A stretch of DNA of 64,000 bases, from the NCBI GenBank assembly GCA_963735445.1, contig CAVTLC010000042.1, forward strand, positions 61,425-125,424, written 5' to 3'. The position numbers and the translations under genes were made by a program. The notes under the pieces are model-generated. The model ran no database searches, was not told the origin of the DNA, and saw only the letters and a program-made list of their open reading frames with translations. Shown here piece after piece: positions 52,904-61,732 of the stretch; the stretch's first letter is position 1; every line of letters begins with the position of its first letter. This stretch comes from AP-15 sp963735445 (GTDB lineage: Bacteria > Pseudomonadota > Alphaproteobacteria > ATCC43930 > CGMCC-115725).

Positions 52904-53200
52904 ATGAACATCGACCAATTGAAACAGGCCCACGACCTGATGAAGCGGATCGAGGCCACCGCGAGCCTGTTGCCGGCTTACCGCAAGGCTGAAACGATAG
53001 TTGTGGCCATTCCGCAAACCGATGCGGAGAAACGAAGTCTTCACGGAACGGCCGGCCTTCCCCGTCACGACGAGGTAACGTTTACGGTGGCCGAGATCGG
53101 CGACCAGATCGTCAGCGCCTTGGAGCGCCGGATCGCAATGATGACGGAGGAGCTACAGAAACTTGGCGTCGAAACCGCGCCACGGCTGCACGAGGTTTAG
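52904..53200 (+). CDS. Small protein of unknown function
   Basis: 98 residues from the ATG at 52904; the frame is open from 52868. It contains MNIDQLKQAHDLMKRIEATA, VAIPQTDAEKRSLHGTAG and a helical C-terminus (ALERRIAMMTEELQKLGVE). The last part resembles small phage-type proteins in which such a helix follows a beta-rich part. Its function is unknown. Its stop overlaps the end of the zinc-ribbon remnant on the other strand. Confidence 0.5.
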   Translation: MNIDQLKQAHDLMKRIEATASLLPAYRKAETIVVAIPQTDAEKRSLHGTAGLPRHDEVTFTVAEIGDQIVSALERRIAMMTEELQKLGVETAPRLHEV

Positions 53201-53259
53201 TCTCGCCGCTGGGTTCCGCCGAAAACCATATCAACGCGCCGGCCGCCGCACTGGCCCCA
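53197..53259 (-). pseudogene. Remnant of a zinc-ribbon protein tail
   Basis: The minus strand reads GQCGGRRVDMVFGGTQRRD before a stop. The same pattern, GQCGSRRIYMVVGGTER, ends the gene at 55174-55434. I recall a family of small alphaproteobacterial zinc-ribbon proteins ending like VCSRCGSR-(x)-DMVVTGT. The rest of the protein is not found here. Confidence 0.4.
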
Positions 53260-53501
53260 GATTGATCCACACAAGTCTTGTGTGGCCCGGCGACCACCCA
53301 GCGTGCGGGGTGATCTTCGCCGACCGGGAATGCGCCGTTGCTCACCTCCCTTCTGATCCGGTGCACGAGCGAGCCACGAAGGCCGCCGCGGCCGGGTCGT
53401 CGAGAGAAAGTAGATCGCGACCACTGAGGCGTAGGCGGTGCACTCGTGCTGCGACAGGGGCTTCCTTGTGCTTTGCTTCCGTGCCGGACTGTTGAGAGCG
53501 G

Positions 53502-53912
53502 TCAAAATTGTCGATCTGCCCGCTGCACGCCTGTGAGGTCCATTGACCAAGACAGGGCCGAGCGGCACCAACCTTGCCGCGTCGGTGGACCAAACTGCGC
53601 ACGCTGGTCGATACCGCCAACGCGCAGCCCGACCGTCGCAGGGTTTGGCCCCGGCACGGCGGCATAAATTGGCGCACCGCATTCGGGACAAAAGGCGTGT
53701 GCGCGCTTGTTCCCGCTTTCCGCGGTCTTGATGTAAATCTTTGGCGTGCCACTCTTCAGCACGAACGTTCCCGGTAGGCTCGAAATGTTGGTCCGGAAAG
53801 CCGTGCCGCTCAGCCTCTGGCAGTCAGTGCAATGACAGACCCTGACGGTTGCCGGATCGACCTCGGCCTCATATGTGATCTGCCCGCAATGGCACCCGCC
53901 GGTCACTTTCAT
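53502..53912 (-). CDS. GFA/CENP-V domain protein (glutathione-dependent formaldehyde-activating type)
   Basis: 136 residues. The zinc-binding pattern is complete: GGCHCGQITYEAEV at the start, VCHCTDCQRLSGTAF and FCPECGAPIY. These are the Cys positions of the GFA fold. Members were once linked to S-hydroxymethylglutathione formation, although most have unproven roles. It ends with CRSALSWSMDLTGVQRADRQ, close to the usual end of the family. It may be a passenger gene in the accessory region. Confidence 0.9.
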   Translation of the reverse strand: MKVTGGCHCGQITYEAEVDPATVRVCHCTDCQRLSGTAFRTNISSLPGTFVLKSGTPKIYIKTAESGNKRAHAFCPECGAPIYAAVPGPNPATVGLRVGGIDQRAQFGPPTRQGWCRSALSWSMDLTGVQRADRQF

Positions 53913-54019
53913 CGTCTTCTCCGTTCCCCGCCGCGTCGGGCGGCTAACATCAATAACGGTCGGCTCGGGCTGCGCCAGTGGCCCGCAATCGGTACAGCAT
54001 TATAGTGGCAGTCTGCTGG

Positions 54020-54253
54020 TCAATCACGGGGACGCATGCGCACCGTGAGCGTATGGCCGCCGCGATGACCGCACCGCTGGCAGAGTAGCCTCCCTTCCAG
54101 ATCGACGAGGCGCGTGTGGTTCGGCCGGCCATTGGTCAAGCGGGCATGATCAATTACCGCTCTGTGCCGGCACACCGGACAGCCCGCTTCGACGAGATGC
54201 CAGTGGCGCAAATCCTCTAACCGGAACGCGTATCGTGGCGGCAGCGTCGGCAT
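54020..54253 (-). CDS. Small zinc-ribbon protein
   Basis: 77 residues from the ATG at 54253; upstream codons in the same frame do not look coding. It has two Cys pairs, CPVCRHR near residue 24 and CQRCGHR near residue 57, and the connecting part reads ARLTNGRPNHTRLVDLEGRL. The sequence LRHWHLVEAGCPVCRHRAVI is similar to small zinc-ribbon proteins of alphaproteobacteria. It is divergent from the SRAP gene. Confidence 0.75.
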   Translation of the reverse strand: MPTLPPRYAFRLEDLRHWHLVEAGCPVCRHRAVIDHARLTNGRPNHTRLVDLEGRLLCQRCGHRGGHTLTVRMRPRD

Positions 54254-54355
54254 CCCTGGCCCGTGTTCGTCATTCGTTCTGAATAAACATGCCGCGAGCA
54301 AGAACGTCGTCAACCTTGCTTGGCGTCGCACAGGGACAGCGCCATATGCCCGGCC

Positions 54356-54934
54356 ATGTGCAACGACTTCGGCAATCGCGTCCCGTATGACGAATATCTG
54401 CGCGCGTTCAGCCAAATCCGCGCGCCTCTGCGGTGGCCCACCGCGCCCCCAAACCTTGAACCGCGAGACGATATCTGGCCGACTGATCCCGCGCCGATTA
54501 TTCGCCGTCGCGAGGATGGGGTGGAGCTTGTGCAACTACGTTGGGGATTTCCGCCAGCCCGGCCGAAGGGTGCGCCCGTAATCAATTTCCGCTCCGAAGG
54601 GCGGCGGTTCCCGAGAGGCCGCTGCCTGATCCCGGCATCGCACTTTTACGAGTTCCCCGGCCGCAAGTCGCCAAAGTCGAAATGGAAGTTCACCAAGGCC
54701 GGCGAGGATCGGTTTTGCTTTGCCGGCTTGTGGCGGCCGATGCCGGATGGCGAGGGCGAGGCGTTTACACTGCTGACTACTGAGCCCGGCCCCGACGTGG
54801 CCCCTATCCACGACCGGCAGATGGTAGTTCTCCATCGCGCGAACTGGCTCGCCTGGCTCGATGTGACCCGGCCCGAAGCGGAGTTGCTCCGTCCGTTGCC
54901 CGCCGGCTCGCTTGTTGTCGAACAGGTCCGATGA
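54356..54934 (+). CDS. SRAP-domain protein (SOS response-associated peptidase, YedK type)
   Basis: 192 residues from the ATG at 54356, so that Cys is residue 2 (MCNDFGNRVPYDEY). SRAP proteins crosslink to abasic sites in single-stranded DNA through the N-terminal Cys. The matching acidic and His residues appear as RCLIPASHFYEFPGR and IHDRQMVVLHRANW; in most members these read PA-x-GFYEW and HDRMPV. The last ~40 residues (WLAWLDVTRPEAELLRPLPA) fit the family. The normal start motif is MCGR or MCNL, here MCND. A long-standing hallmark of accessory regions. Confidence 0.9.
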   Translation: MCNDFGNRVPYDEYLRAFSQIRAPLRWPTAPPNLEPRDDIWPTDPAPIIRRREDGVELVQLRWGFPPARPKGAPVINFRSEGRRFPRGRCLIPASHFYEFPGRKSPKSKWKFTKAGEDRFCFAGLWRPMPDGEGEAFTLLTTEPGPDVAPIHDRQMVVLHRANWLAWLDVTRPEAELLRPLPAGSLVVEQVR

Positions 54935-55162
54935 TTATTGTGCGACGGCCGCTGCTTTGGCGATAAGGCGTCGAAGTTCGCGGGTGCGCTCCAACTCATC
55001 GATCTTCTCGCGCACTTCACTCCGGGAGCGGCACAGGAAATCCGCGATAAACTCGATTGATCGGTTGAGCCTGATTTCGTTGGTGAGGTCGAATAGGTCC
55101 ATTTCCGACCAATCGCTCCCCGTGTTCAGGTTCGGCCGATCATCATCGTCAGATTTCGACAT
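54935..55162 (-). CDS. Small protein of unknown function
   Basis: 75 residues from the ATG at 55162. It includes a conserved-looking WSEMDLFDLTNEIRLNRSIE, FIADFLCRSRSEVREKIDEL, a pattern I associate with small HTH-type proteins in rhizobial accessory regions. It ends at the boundary with the SRAP gene, on the opposite strand. No function can be given. Confidence 0.6.
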   Translation of the reverse strand: MSKSDDDDRPNLNTGSDWSEMDLFDLTNEIRLNRSIEFIADFLCRSRSEVREKIDELERTRELRRLIAKAAAVAQ

Positions 55163-55173
55163 GCCGGCTGCTC

Positions 55174-55434
55174 CTATCTCTCGGTTCCGCCCACCACCAT
55201 ATAAATGCGCCGCGAGCCACATTGGCCGGAAACAAGCGGGGATTTCCGATCCGGGATAGTGGCATCGGTGATCTGGCGCGCTGCGTATCTGGCCGCCCGG
55301 CTTTGAGCGCGCACGAGTTCGATGAGGTCGCGGGTTTCTTGCTGCAGTAATCGCGAATTGCTGCAAATGCGTTCGGCGCGTTCGCGAAGTTCAGCCAACT
55401 CTGCGAGTAATGTGAAAATCTTTGGCGACAACAC
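55174..55434 (-). CDS. Small protein with zinc-ribbon-like C-terminal tail
   Basis: 86 residues from the ATG at 55434. The N-terminal part is helical (KIFTLLAELAELRERAERIC, then LLQQETRDLIELVRAQSRAA). The end GQCGSRRIYMVVGGTER matches the tail of the zinc-ribbon remnant at 53197-53259. It may be a chimera formed by recombination. It lies 12 bases before the gene at 54935-55162. Confidence 0.45.
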   Translation of the reverse strand: MLSPKIFTLLAELAELRERAERICSNSRLLQQETRDLIELVRAQSRAARYAARQITDATIPDRKSPLVSGQCGSRRIYMVVGGTER

Positions 55435-56275
55435 CGAAGCTCACCTCCCGGCAAGGCAAGCGCTTGAACGGGATGGTGCGTGTTCGGTTCCTAACTTAGG
55501 TCAAATTCCACCCTGCGGCCCTACGCTAAGCATTGGTGGCTGCCTCGGGGTTAGCAAAAGCCAGCCCTAGTACGGGCGATACCTCACCGACCCGCTTCCG
55601 AAGTGGTCAGCAAAAGCCCCTGCTTGCTGGGCTGCTCTAAACTCGACAGAAATGACGACCAACTGCTCGCGCGTCTTGCGGCAAGAGAACGAACAGGGCT
55701 CGAGATGGTGTTGATCCAACCATGTCCGCATCGTCGCCATTTGTCGCGGAAGGTCGCTAAAGGGTACATAGCTCGTTCGCAGTGTGCATAATGCTCGGTT
55801 CCCTGATTTTCAGGCTATGTCTACTGCGGCCGAAGCGACCCGATAATGTCGTCCATCAATTTCTTATTTTTGAGGTGCTTAATTGCAAAACCGGACAAAA
55901 CGTATTCGCCTTTGACGCTGCCATTTGCGTGCCCAAAGGCGACAAGCCTATCCCGCGTTATTACATTGCCGTCGTCGCAGTTGCGAAATCGCGCTCTTGA
56001 CCATGTCGAAGCCGCGGGCGATCTCGCACGGTTTCGCCGCGACGGCCTGATCTTTTCAGCACCGGCCGCTCTGTTTTAGCACGAGAACAAGATGAGCAGG
56101 GGACCCGCGGGCTCCGCATTGTGAGCAAACGAACCAACGATGCCACTCGGGGGCAGTCGCGCAATCGGGCACGTTACAACCTAAACTTACGGGCGACGAG
56201 CCGGCTCCCTATATAACTGGATGGCAAAGTCTCCCTATTGCGGGCTTGCCACCCGCGAAAAACTCGGCCGAGGTC
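55435..56275. other. Accessory stretch of about 840 bases, no convincing gene
   Basis: Several short open frames occur on both strands but none has a ribosome site and protein-like composition. The sequence from about 55840 to 56100 is moderately AT-rich. No repeat or RNA gene is recognised. Confidence 0.5.
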
Positions 56276-56632
56276 CTAATCCCCCTCGGCCATTTTTTTG
56301 TAATAGAATGAAAGCATGACTTCAACGCCGTGGCGCTTGGCCATCTCGGCAGGATCAGGTTCGACCCGGCGGCGGCAGCCGAGACACCCCACGACAAAGC
56401 ACACGCGGGCCGCAGCGGCGTTGCCCAGCATCATCGGCGGACCACAATAGGGCTTCATACCGCCTTTATTGTCCTCCATGGCAATGTGACAACAAAGACC
56501 AGAGCCCCGGCTATTAACCCGACCGCTCGAACTGGATGCCGGTGGTGCGAGCGGATAGGGGTCATAATCGATCGCCTGCCGTAGGTGCTTTGCGAGCGCG
56601 CGGGCCTCGTCATCGGTAAGGTTGAGGGTCAT
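56276..56632 (-). CDS. Chimeric small protein with a degenerate zinc-ribbon part
   Basis: 118 residues. The first 32 (MTLNLTDDEARALAKHLRQA, then IDYDPYPLAPPA) look like a small rhizobial protein with a helical start. The middle is unlike anything known to me. From about residue 69 it reads LGNAAAARVCFVVGCLGCRR, RVEPDPAEMAKRHGVEV, a pattern I recall from zinc-ribbon proteins whose ending is like GQCGSR-(x)-MVV-GT. That ending is absent here but present at 55174 and 53197. It is probably a decayed mosaic gene. Confidence 0.45.
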   Translation of the reverse strand: MTLNLTDDEARALAKHLRQAIDYDPYPLAPPASSSSGRVNSRGSGLCCHIAMEDNKGGMKPYCGPPMMLGNAAAARVCFVVGCLGCRRRVEPDPAEMAKRHGVEVMLSFYYKKMAEGD

Positions 56633-56847
56633 AGTGCCTGTGATATGGGGCTGAGCGCGGCAGGAGCCAAAGCGCGCCGCGTTGGCGTTCCTATTGCACG
56701 CATCGGGTTTGACGCTTGCCGCCGAACCCGAAAAACGGCCTTATAGCTGTCGACTGTTCAACCACGAGCAGCGCAAATCGCGTTCGGCTCGTGCGATCGG
56801 CAAACCGTCGAACGGTTGCGGAAAGAACGTTTGCGGGCCGGAGGACG

Positions 56848-57102
56848 ATGATTAGACCTTTGATCACAGCGGCGCTGATCGTCGGTGTCGCGATCCCGGT
56901 GCAGGCCCAGTATTATGACCAAGCCGCCGGGCGCTATGCTTGTCAACGGGCGCACGAGCTGCGCCCGTCGTGCAATCGGGGGTTCTACTGTGACGCTTAT
57001 CAAGCCGCACGGCAGGACTGCTACAACTACCAGCACCTGCCGCATTATTATAATCAGTACCCCTACAACAACTACTACGGCTACCCCTACTACAACCGAT
57101 AA
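56848..57102 (+). CDS. Small exported Tyr/Cys-rich protein
   Basis: 84 residues from the ATG at 56848, with GGAGG in front. A signal peptide (MIRPLITAALIVGVAIPVQA) is followed by a mature part with Cys at CQRAHELRPSC, CDAYQ and DCYN, and a tail of many Tyr and Asn (for example NQYPYNNYYGYPYYNR). It may lie in the cell wall region or periplasm. The function is unknown. It marks the right part of the accessory region. Confidence 0.65.
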   Translation: MIRPLITAALIVGVAIPVQAQYYDQAAGRYACQRAHELRPSCNRGFYCDAYQAARQDCYNYQHLPHYYNQYPYNNYYGYPYYNR

Positions 57103-57746
57103 AATCACCCGTTGACGGTCCAACCGGGCTGAATTCTTTCAGGACCGCTTCGGCGGCATCTCGGAGGGAGAAGCCGGGCTAGCAGTTTTTTGGTGAGCCG
57201 GTTGCGCTCTGAACGCGTAAGTGCCACCGTCCCCATTTACCCTTTGCCGCGGCACAATATTCGGGAGGCGACGAATGATCAGGTAACCCGCGCTCGGGCA
57301 TCCCTTCTCACGACGAACCATACTGGCCGCGCAGGCCGGGCTCGCGGAGAGGCCGCCCTTGCACGACAGACCGCCTCGGCGCAGCAGAGCGCGCAGCTCC
57401 CCACACCCGCAAGCACTGTCACTAGTCCGCTACACGACTGGACGCTGGGCAGTCCGTCGAACTTCTCTCTTTAGGCCGACTGACGCCGCAGCGATCGTTC
57501 TACTCGATCCGCAAGCACGGCTGATTGGGGCCTATAAAATTGACCGGTTATGCCCCCATTCCGGCCTTCAGCGGTGCCAAAATGCCGATGGTTATGGGAT
57601 TTACATGATCCTCTCGGCGGGGGATTTGTGCTCGCGAAACGATTTCGTCAGCCGAGCCGGAGGGGCCCGCACAGCGATATCTCAGCATTGATCGACTGAG
57701 ACCACACAAGGAACTCGGATGATTACGCCGGCTGGTAACGGATATT
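57103..57746. other. Intergenic stretch of about 640 bases, no gene seen
   Basis: Open frames here overlap each other and look like shadows. No repeat or RNA gene is recognised. It may contain the right boundary of the accessory region, but I see no direct repeat to mark it. Confidence 0.5.
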
Positions 57747-58385
57747 CTACCAACGTTCCTGAGTTGGACGATTGGTCCCGCTGGTATTGGGCGGTGAGAG
57801 CTGCCGGGGCGGGCCAGGCGGGATCAGCATCGGAGTCGTCGCGTTGGGTTTGAGAGACGGCGGTCCACCCGCCACGTGCGGCTCCATCGGGCCGGCCGAT
57901 TGGGTTGGAGTCGTGGCTGAGGCGCCGCTCTTTGCCGGTATTGGCCTGGGCGCGGCAGCGTTGGGCGCCACCGTATGAGTTAGCGAGAACGCCTGCCGCG
58001 CCCCCGAAGTGCGATAGGTGCCGCTTATGGTCAGGAGGTAAGACGTCGCCCCGTCCGTGCGCGGTACGGTGATAACCAGGTCGAGAAGCGCACTCCGTTG
58101 CGGGACAATATTGCCGAGGGAGATAGGCAATGCCGAGTGGGCAGCTGCGAGTGCCCCACCGTGCACATCCACGGCGGTCACCCGAACGTCGGTAGCGGGA
58201 GCGCTGCCGTCGTTAACGATCTGGAGTTCGATGCCGACTTTCGAGGGATCAGTGTCCCACACCGAAGTCGCGGCGTTTGCCGCTACGAGCACCACCGGCG
58301 GGCCGCCTGGCACCGCCGGCGTGGCGGCCGCGAGCAGCGCACCTGCCAGCGACAATGCGGCGAGTGTAGCAGCCAGCGACCTCAT
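57747..58385 (-). CDS. Exported protein with a beta-sandwich-like domain, paralogue of part of the next gene
   Basis: 212 residues from the ATG at 58385. It has a signal peptide (MRSLAATLAALSLAGALLAA) and then VLVAANAATSVWDTDPSKVG, LQIVNDGSAPATDVRVTAVD and LPISLGNIVPQRSALLDLVI. The same pattern occurs in the gene at 58559-60659 (LYAANAATSVWAGTNQVGVQ; LPIVLGTIGSGESAPLDLVI). The first ~120 residues of the mature part are therefore a paralogous domain, perhaps of the CARDB type. The end is rich in Pro and Thr. Its gene is 174 bases downstream of the larger gene on the same strand. Confidence 0.7.
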   Translation of the reverse strand: MRSLAATLAALSLAGALLAAATPAVPGGPPVVLVAANAATSVWDTDPSKVGIELQIVNDGSAPATDVRVTAVDVHGGALAAAHSALPISLGNIVPQRSALLDLVITVPRTDGATSYLLTISGTYRTSGARQAFSLTHTVAPNAAAPRPIPAKSGASATTPTQSAGPMEPHVAGGPPSLKPNATTPMLIPPGPPRQLSPPNTSGTNRPTQERW

Positions 58386-58558
58386 CACGACCTCTGTGCA
58401 TAATCGGAGCGGTTCCCGGGCGATTTGGCACCCGCCGGTTTGGGGATAAGGCCGCATCCGCTGGGTTCATCGGGCGTGCGTCCAGAGCAAAAATTCGCTC
58501 CCGGCCGGCCGGCTTTTGCCTACCGGGCCGAGTTCATCAAATCATCCGCAACGGCAGC

Positions 58559-60659
58559 CTACGACGGCCCCATAAAAGGTGGCCGCCCGAACTGGATGTA
58601 GCGCGGCTTGGCAACGCAACCGACCGCGGCACACGTGGCGGTTCCGCCAGGCGGTACCGGGTTCAGGATCACGTCGTAAGCCTCGGCTCCGAACTGGGAG
58701 TCGCTCTGGGTGTTGGTGCCGGGTATGGTGACGAAGCCTGGTATCCAGCGCGCCGACAGATAATCCCCAAAGCGCGAGACCTGGGTCGCGTTGCTGTTGG
58801 TGACCTGGTAGACGACAAAATCATCCTTGAACCCTACCGACATCTGCGGGTAGCCGACCGTGCCCCCGCCGACTGCGAGGTTGATCCCGACCTCGGGCAG
58901 CACCAGCGTATTGTCACGGGCGAGCGCCGCCATCGCAAACGCATAGTTAGGGTTCCAGACGTCGTATTCCTCTAGGACGCTGAAGTTGCTGCCAGAGCGG
59001 TTCAGCGTTTCGAGTCGGACATAGGCGCGCGGCCGGCCCGGAGCATTGACACCAGCGTCAAACGCAAAGATGTACTGGTCCTGCGACGGCACTCCCAGAC
59101 CGGGGATAACCGAGCGGTACACCGCCCCGGTAATGTTGCCCGGGAAAGACACCGCCACCCAGTCGGTGTTGTCGGGGGCGATCGAGGTGTAATTGGCGCC
59201 CTGGTTGATCTGGTTATTCAGGCCAACCGTGCTGTTGTTGATCGAGCCACTGCCGTCGTCCCAGGTAGAACACCCGGAATGTGCTCGAATTGTCGAGCGA
59301 GCCCACGACCATGGTGTTAGGTGCTTGTTGGACAAAGTGGTCCTTATTGAGACCGTTGGAGCCGGACAGCTCGGCGTAATCGTAGTGCACCACCGTCGCC
59401 GCGGTGTTGCGCATGTCGGCAAGCGACAACCGCGCTACGATGCGTTTTCCGGTATAGACGCTACCAGGGGTGGTGGAGCCGTGATCGATCCCGACATAAA
59501 GGAAATTGCCGGACCAGGCGAGGTCGGGGTAATCCATCCACTCATTGCTCTTGGTGCCGAGCCCGCTCGAGACTCCGGTGACACTGGTTGCGGTTAGATC
59601 GGCGTAGGTCCAGGCGTTGTTAAAGTTTGCCCTGATGGCGGCCGGTGTCGCCCACGCCACTCGCAGCCGATTGGGTTGGGTGATCTTGTAGGTCGCGTTC
59701 ATCGCCGGCGGCGGCCCACAATTGGTGGCACAGGCGGTTTGCGGCCAGTACTGCTCCAACCACACAAACAGCGGCTGGTTCGGGTCGGGTATAAAGACCA
59801 CGACCTGATCGCAGCACAACCCGCCGTCGCTTTGCGGAAAAAACGAGGTGCGGCCGGCAATCGGGTTGAACAGGTTGACATCGGTAAACGTCATCCCGCC
59901 GTCGGTCGAATAGCTGATCCCAGTATTGTAGGTCGACAAGACGACCCCGTCGACCGAGGCAGCGGCGTTGGGATCGGGCGGCGTGCCGGCCCCGAGAGCC
60001 CTGCCGTTGTTTTCCGGGATTATCACCGAGCCACCGGGGGTTAAGCTGCCGATATTCGAATTGGGCGACATGATGGGCGGCCCCGAAGTAGGTGGTCCAA
60101 TCGGGACCAGGATCGGGGTTTCGGCATTCGGCCCGAAATTTGGCGGCGTCGGCGTCGGAGGAAAAACGACGCCGGAATACGGTGGGGTATTGACGATTGA
60201 CGTTCCGCTGACTGGGGTGATCGTCCCCGGCCCTGCCGAGTTGGGAAACAGCGCGCGGTTAAGCGAGAAGCCGTAGGTCGTGGGGCCATAGGTATAGGTG
60301 CCGTTGACGGTCACGAGATACCGTGTCGCGCCGTTGGTCGTCGGCGCGGTGATCACGAGATCAAGCGGGGCGCTTTCCCCGGAACCAATCGTGCCGAGCA
60401 CGATCGGCAATGCCGGGCTGCTGGCCGACACCGAGCCGCCCTGCACTGTGACCGATTTCACCACGACATTGTCGGCATCGGCTGTACCGTTGTTGGCGAT
60501 CTGGAATTGGACGCCGACCTGGTTCGTGCCGGCCCAGACCGATGTCGCAGCGTTGGCGGCGTAGAGCGAGACCGGCGTGACCGCCGCATGGGCCGTCCCC
60601 GCCGCGAGCGCCGCCGGGATCATCAAACTCGGCACCAATACCCAGTTGCGCCACCTCAT
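58559..60659 (-). pseudogene. Large exported protein, frame broken once
   Basis: The product starts at the ATG at 60659 (MRWRNWVLVPSLMIPAALAA, a signal peptide ending GTAHA). A sandwich-like domain with YAANAATSVW follows, then a Pro/Gly-rich linker and a region with VDGVVLSTYNTGISYSTDGG and TFTDVNLFNPIAGRTSF, which resembles repeats of exosialidase/BNR-like proteins. The frame breaks at about 59265 (TFRVFYLGRR; one C fewer gives FYWDDGSGSINNSTVGL), and the last ~230 codons continue to 58559. The corrected protein has about 700 residues. It could bind or act on extracellular carbohydrate, but no active site is evident. Confidence 0.7.
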
Positions 60660-61175
60660 GCGCATCCCCCCCTTAAAACCGATCATGATGATCAGCGTAG
60701 CCAGCACCAGGGCCAGCGACCCCGGTTCCGGCACCGCAGTGATGCTGATCGTGACGGCATCGCTAACATCGCCTAGCGAATCCGATACGGTTACATCGGC
60801 GAGATAAGGCGAGCCCGCCGGCGTAGCTGAGGGATCGAGCAGTGCGTCGAACAATTCGACATCGGGCGAGGTGGCCCCGTTCGGCAGCGCGAAATCGGGG
60901 TTACCGAGCACCTGGCTGAACGACAGAGCGGTAGTGTCGAAGCCCGTGAAATTCAGAAACAAATCGCTCGCCGCGTCGAGGTCATTCCCGCTGTTGTTAG
61001 TGATGGTTCCGGTGAAGACCACTGTGCTCCCGGGGAGCGCGGTCCGGACCGGCTGATCGATTGATAACGTCAACAGCGGCGCCGCGCAGACCGGAGGCGC
61101 CAGCCCGAGGAGGACTACAAGCAGCGGAAATAGCGCGGCCCGGCCAATCTGTCGAAAGCGCTTTGAGTCGTGCAT
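60656..61175 (-). CDS. Exported PEP-CTERM protein, joined in frame to the next gene
   Basis: About 172 residues. A signal peptide (ALFPLLVVLLGLAPPVCA) is followed by a beta-rich part (FTGTITNNSGNDLDAASDLF) and a PEP-CTERM sorting end: ITAVPEPGSLALVLATLIIM and a short basic tail. In this sequence the frame does not stop but runs into the next protein's signal peptide, because of a run of seven G. With six G the stop would be TGA at 60658-60656, overlapping the next ATG (ATGA). PEP-CTERM proteins are sorted by an exosortase, absent from this window. Confidence 0.75.
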
Positions 61176-61732
61176 GTGCTAATTCCCCTCCGGCGTTTAC
61201 CTTAAGATTACGCGCAAATTTTATACCAATCATCAACTCATTGAAAAAAATAGTGCGGGTGTCATCTAGCCCAAAATTACTTTTGGTATATTGTAAACTT
61301 ATCCGACACTGCTCAACCTGGCGGTCTCACGAAAACAATGGGTTAGAATCGAGCTTGCTGTAAACTTCTCCGACATCTGGCATCGCTTGGTGCTTTCGCA
61401 TCAAACGACATTCTAGGACGCCGACGGATGAAGCGGGCAGCGGAGACGGAGACGTTTCAGTGTTGTACTTGATCCGACAGGTTGTTTTCCCGAACGAGTT
61501 CGACGGCCTGCTGAAAATCATCCACTCGCTCTGCTCAACTATCCGAAGTGAAAGGGACAGCATTTGCAAATCCGATGCAATGAATTGACAGCATACTTTG
61601 TTCAGCTAGCCTCCGATGCGACGCGAACGACTGCTTAGAGTCGAACCTCGCGTTGCATCTACGATGGGCGAACGGTCGGAATCGGCGCTCAGCTGGCTAT
61701 TCGCCTCTTACCGCAAGACCCTTCTCAACCCG
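61176..61732. other. Intergenic region of about 560 bases, no gene seen
   Basis: AT-richer than its surroundings from 61200 to 61560. Apart from the direct repeats at 61292-61375, no feature is recognised. It should hold the promoter of the PEP-CTERM gene. Confidence 0.5.
61292..61375. repeat. Short direct repeat (17 bases, two copies)
   Basis: TGTAAACTTATCCGACA at 61292-61308 and TGTAAACTTCTCCGACA at 61359-61375 differ at one base. They are 67 bases apart in the 557-base gap (61176-61732) upstream of the PEP-CTERM gene. They may be regulator sites or the ends of a lost insertion element. Confidence 0.45.

Noticed and set aside
57190..57691. Short open frames between the Tyr-rich protein and the secreted proteins
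   Set aside because: They overlap each other in different phases and lack ribosome sites.
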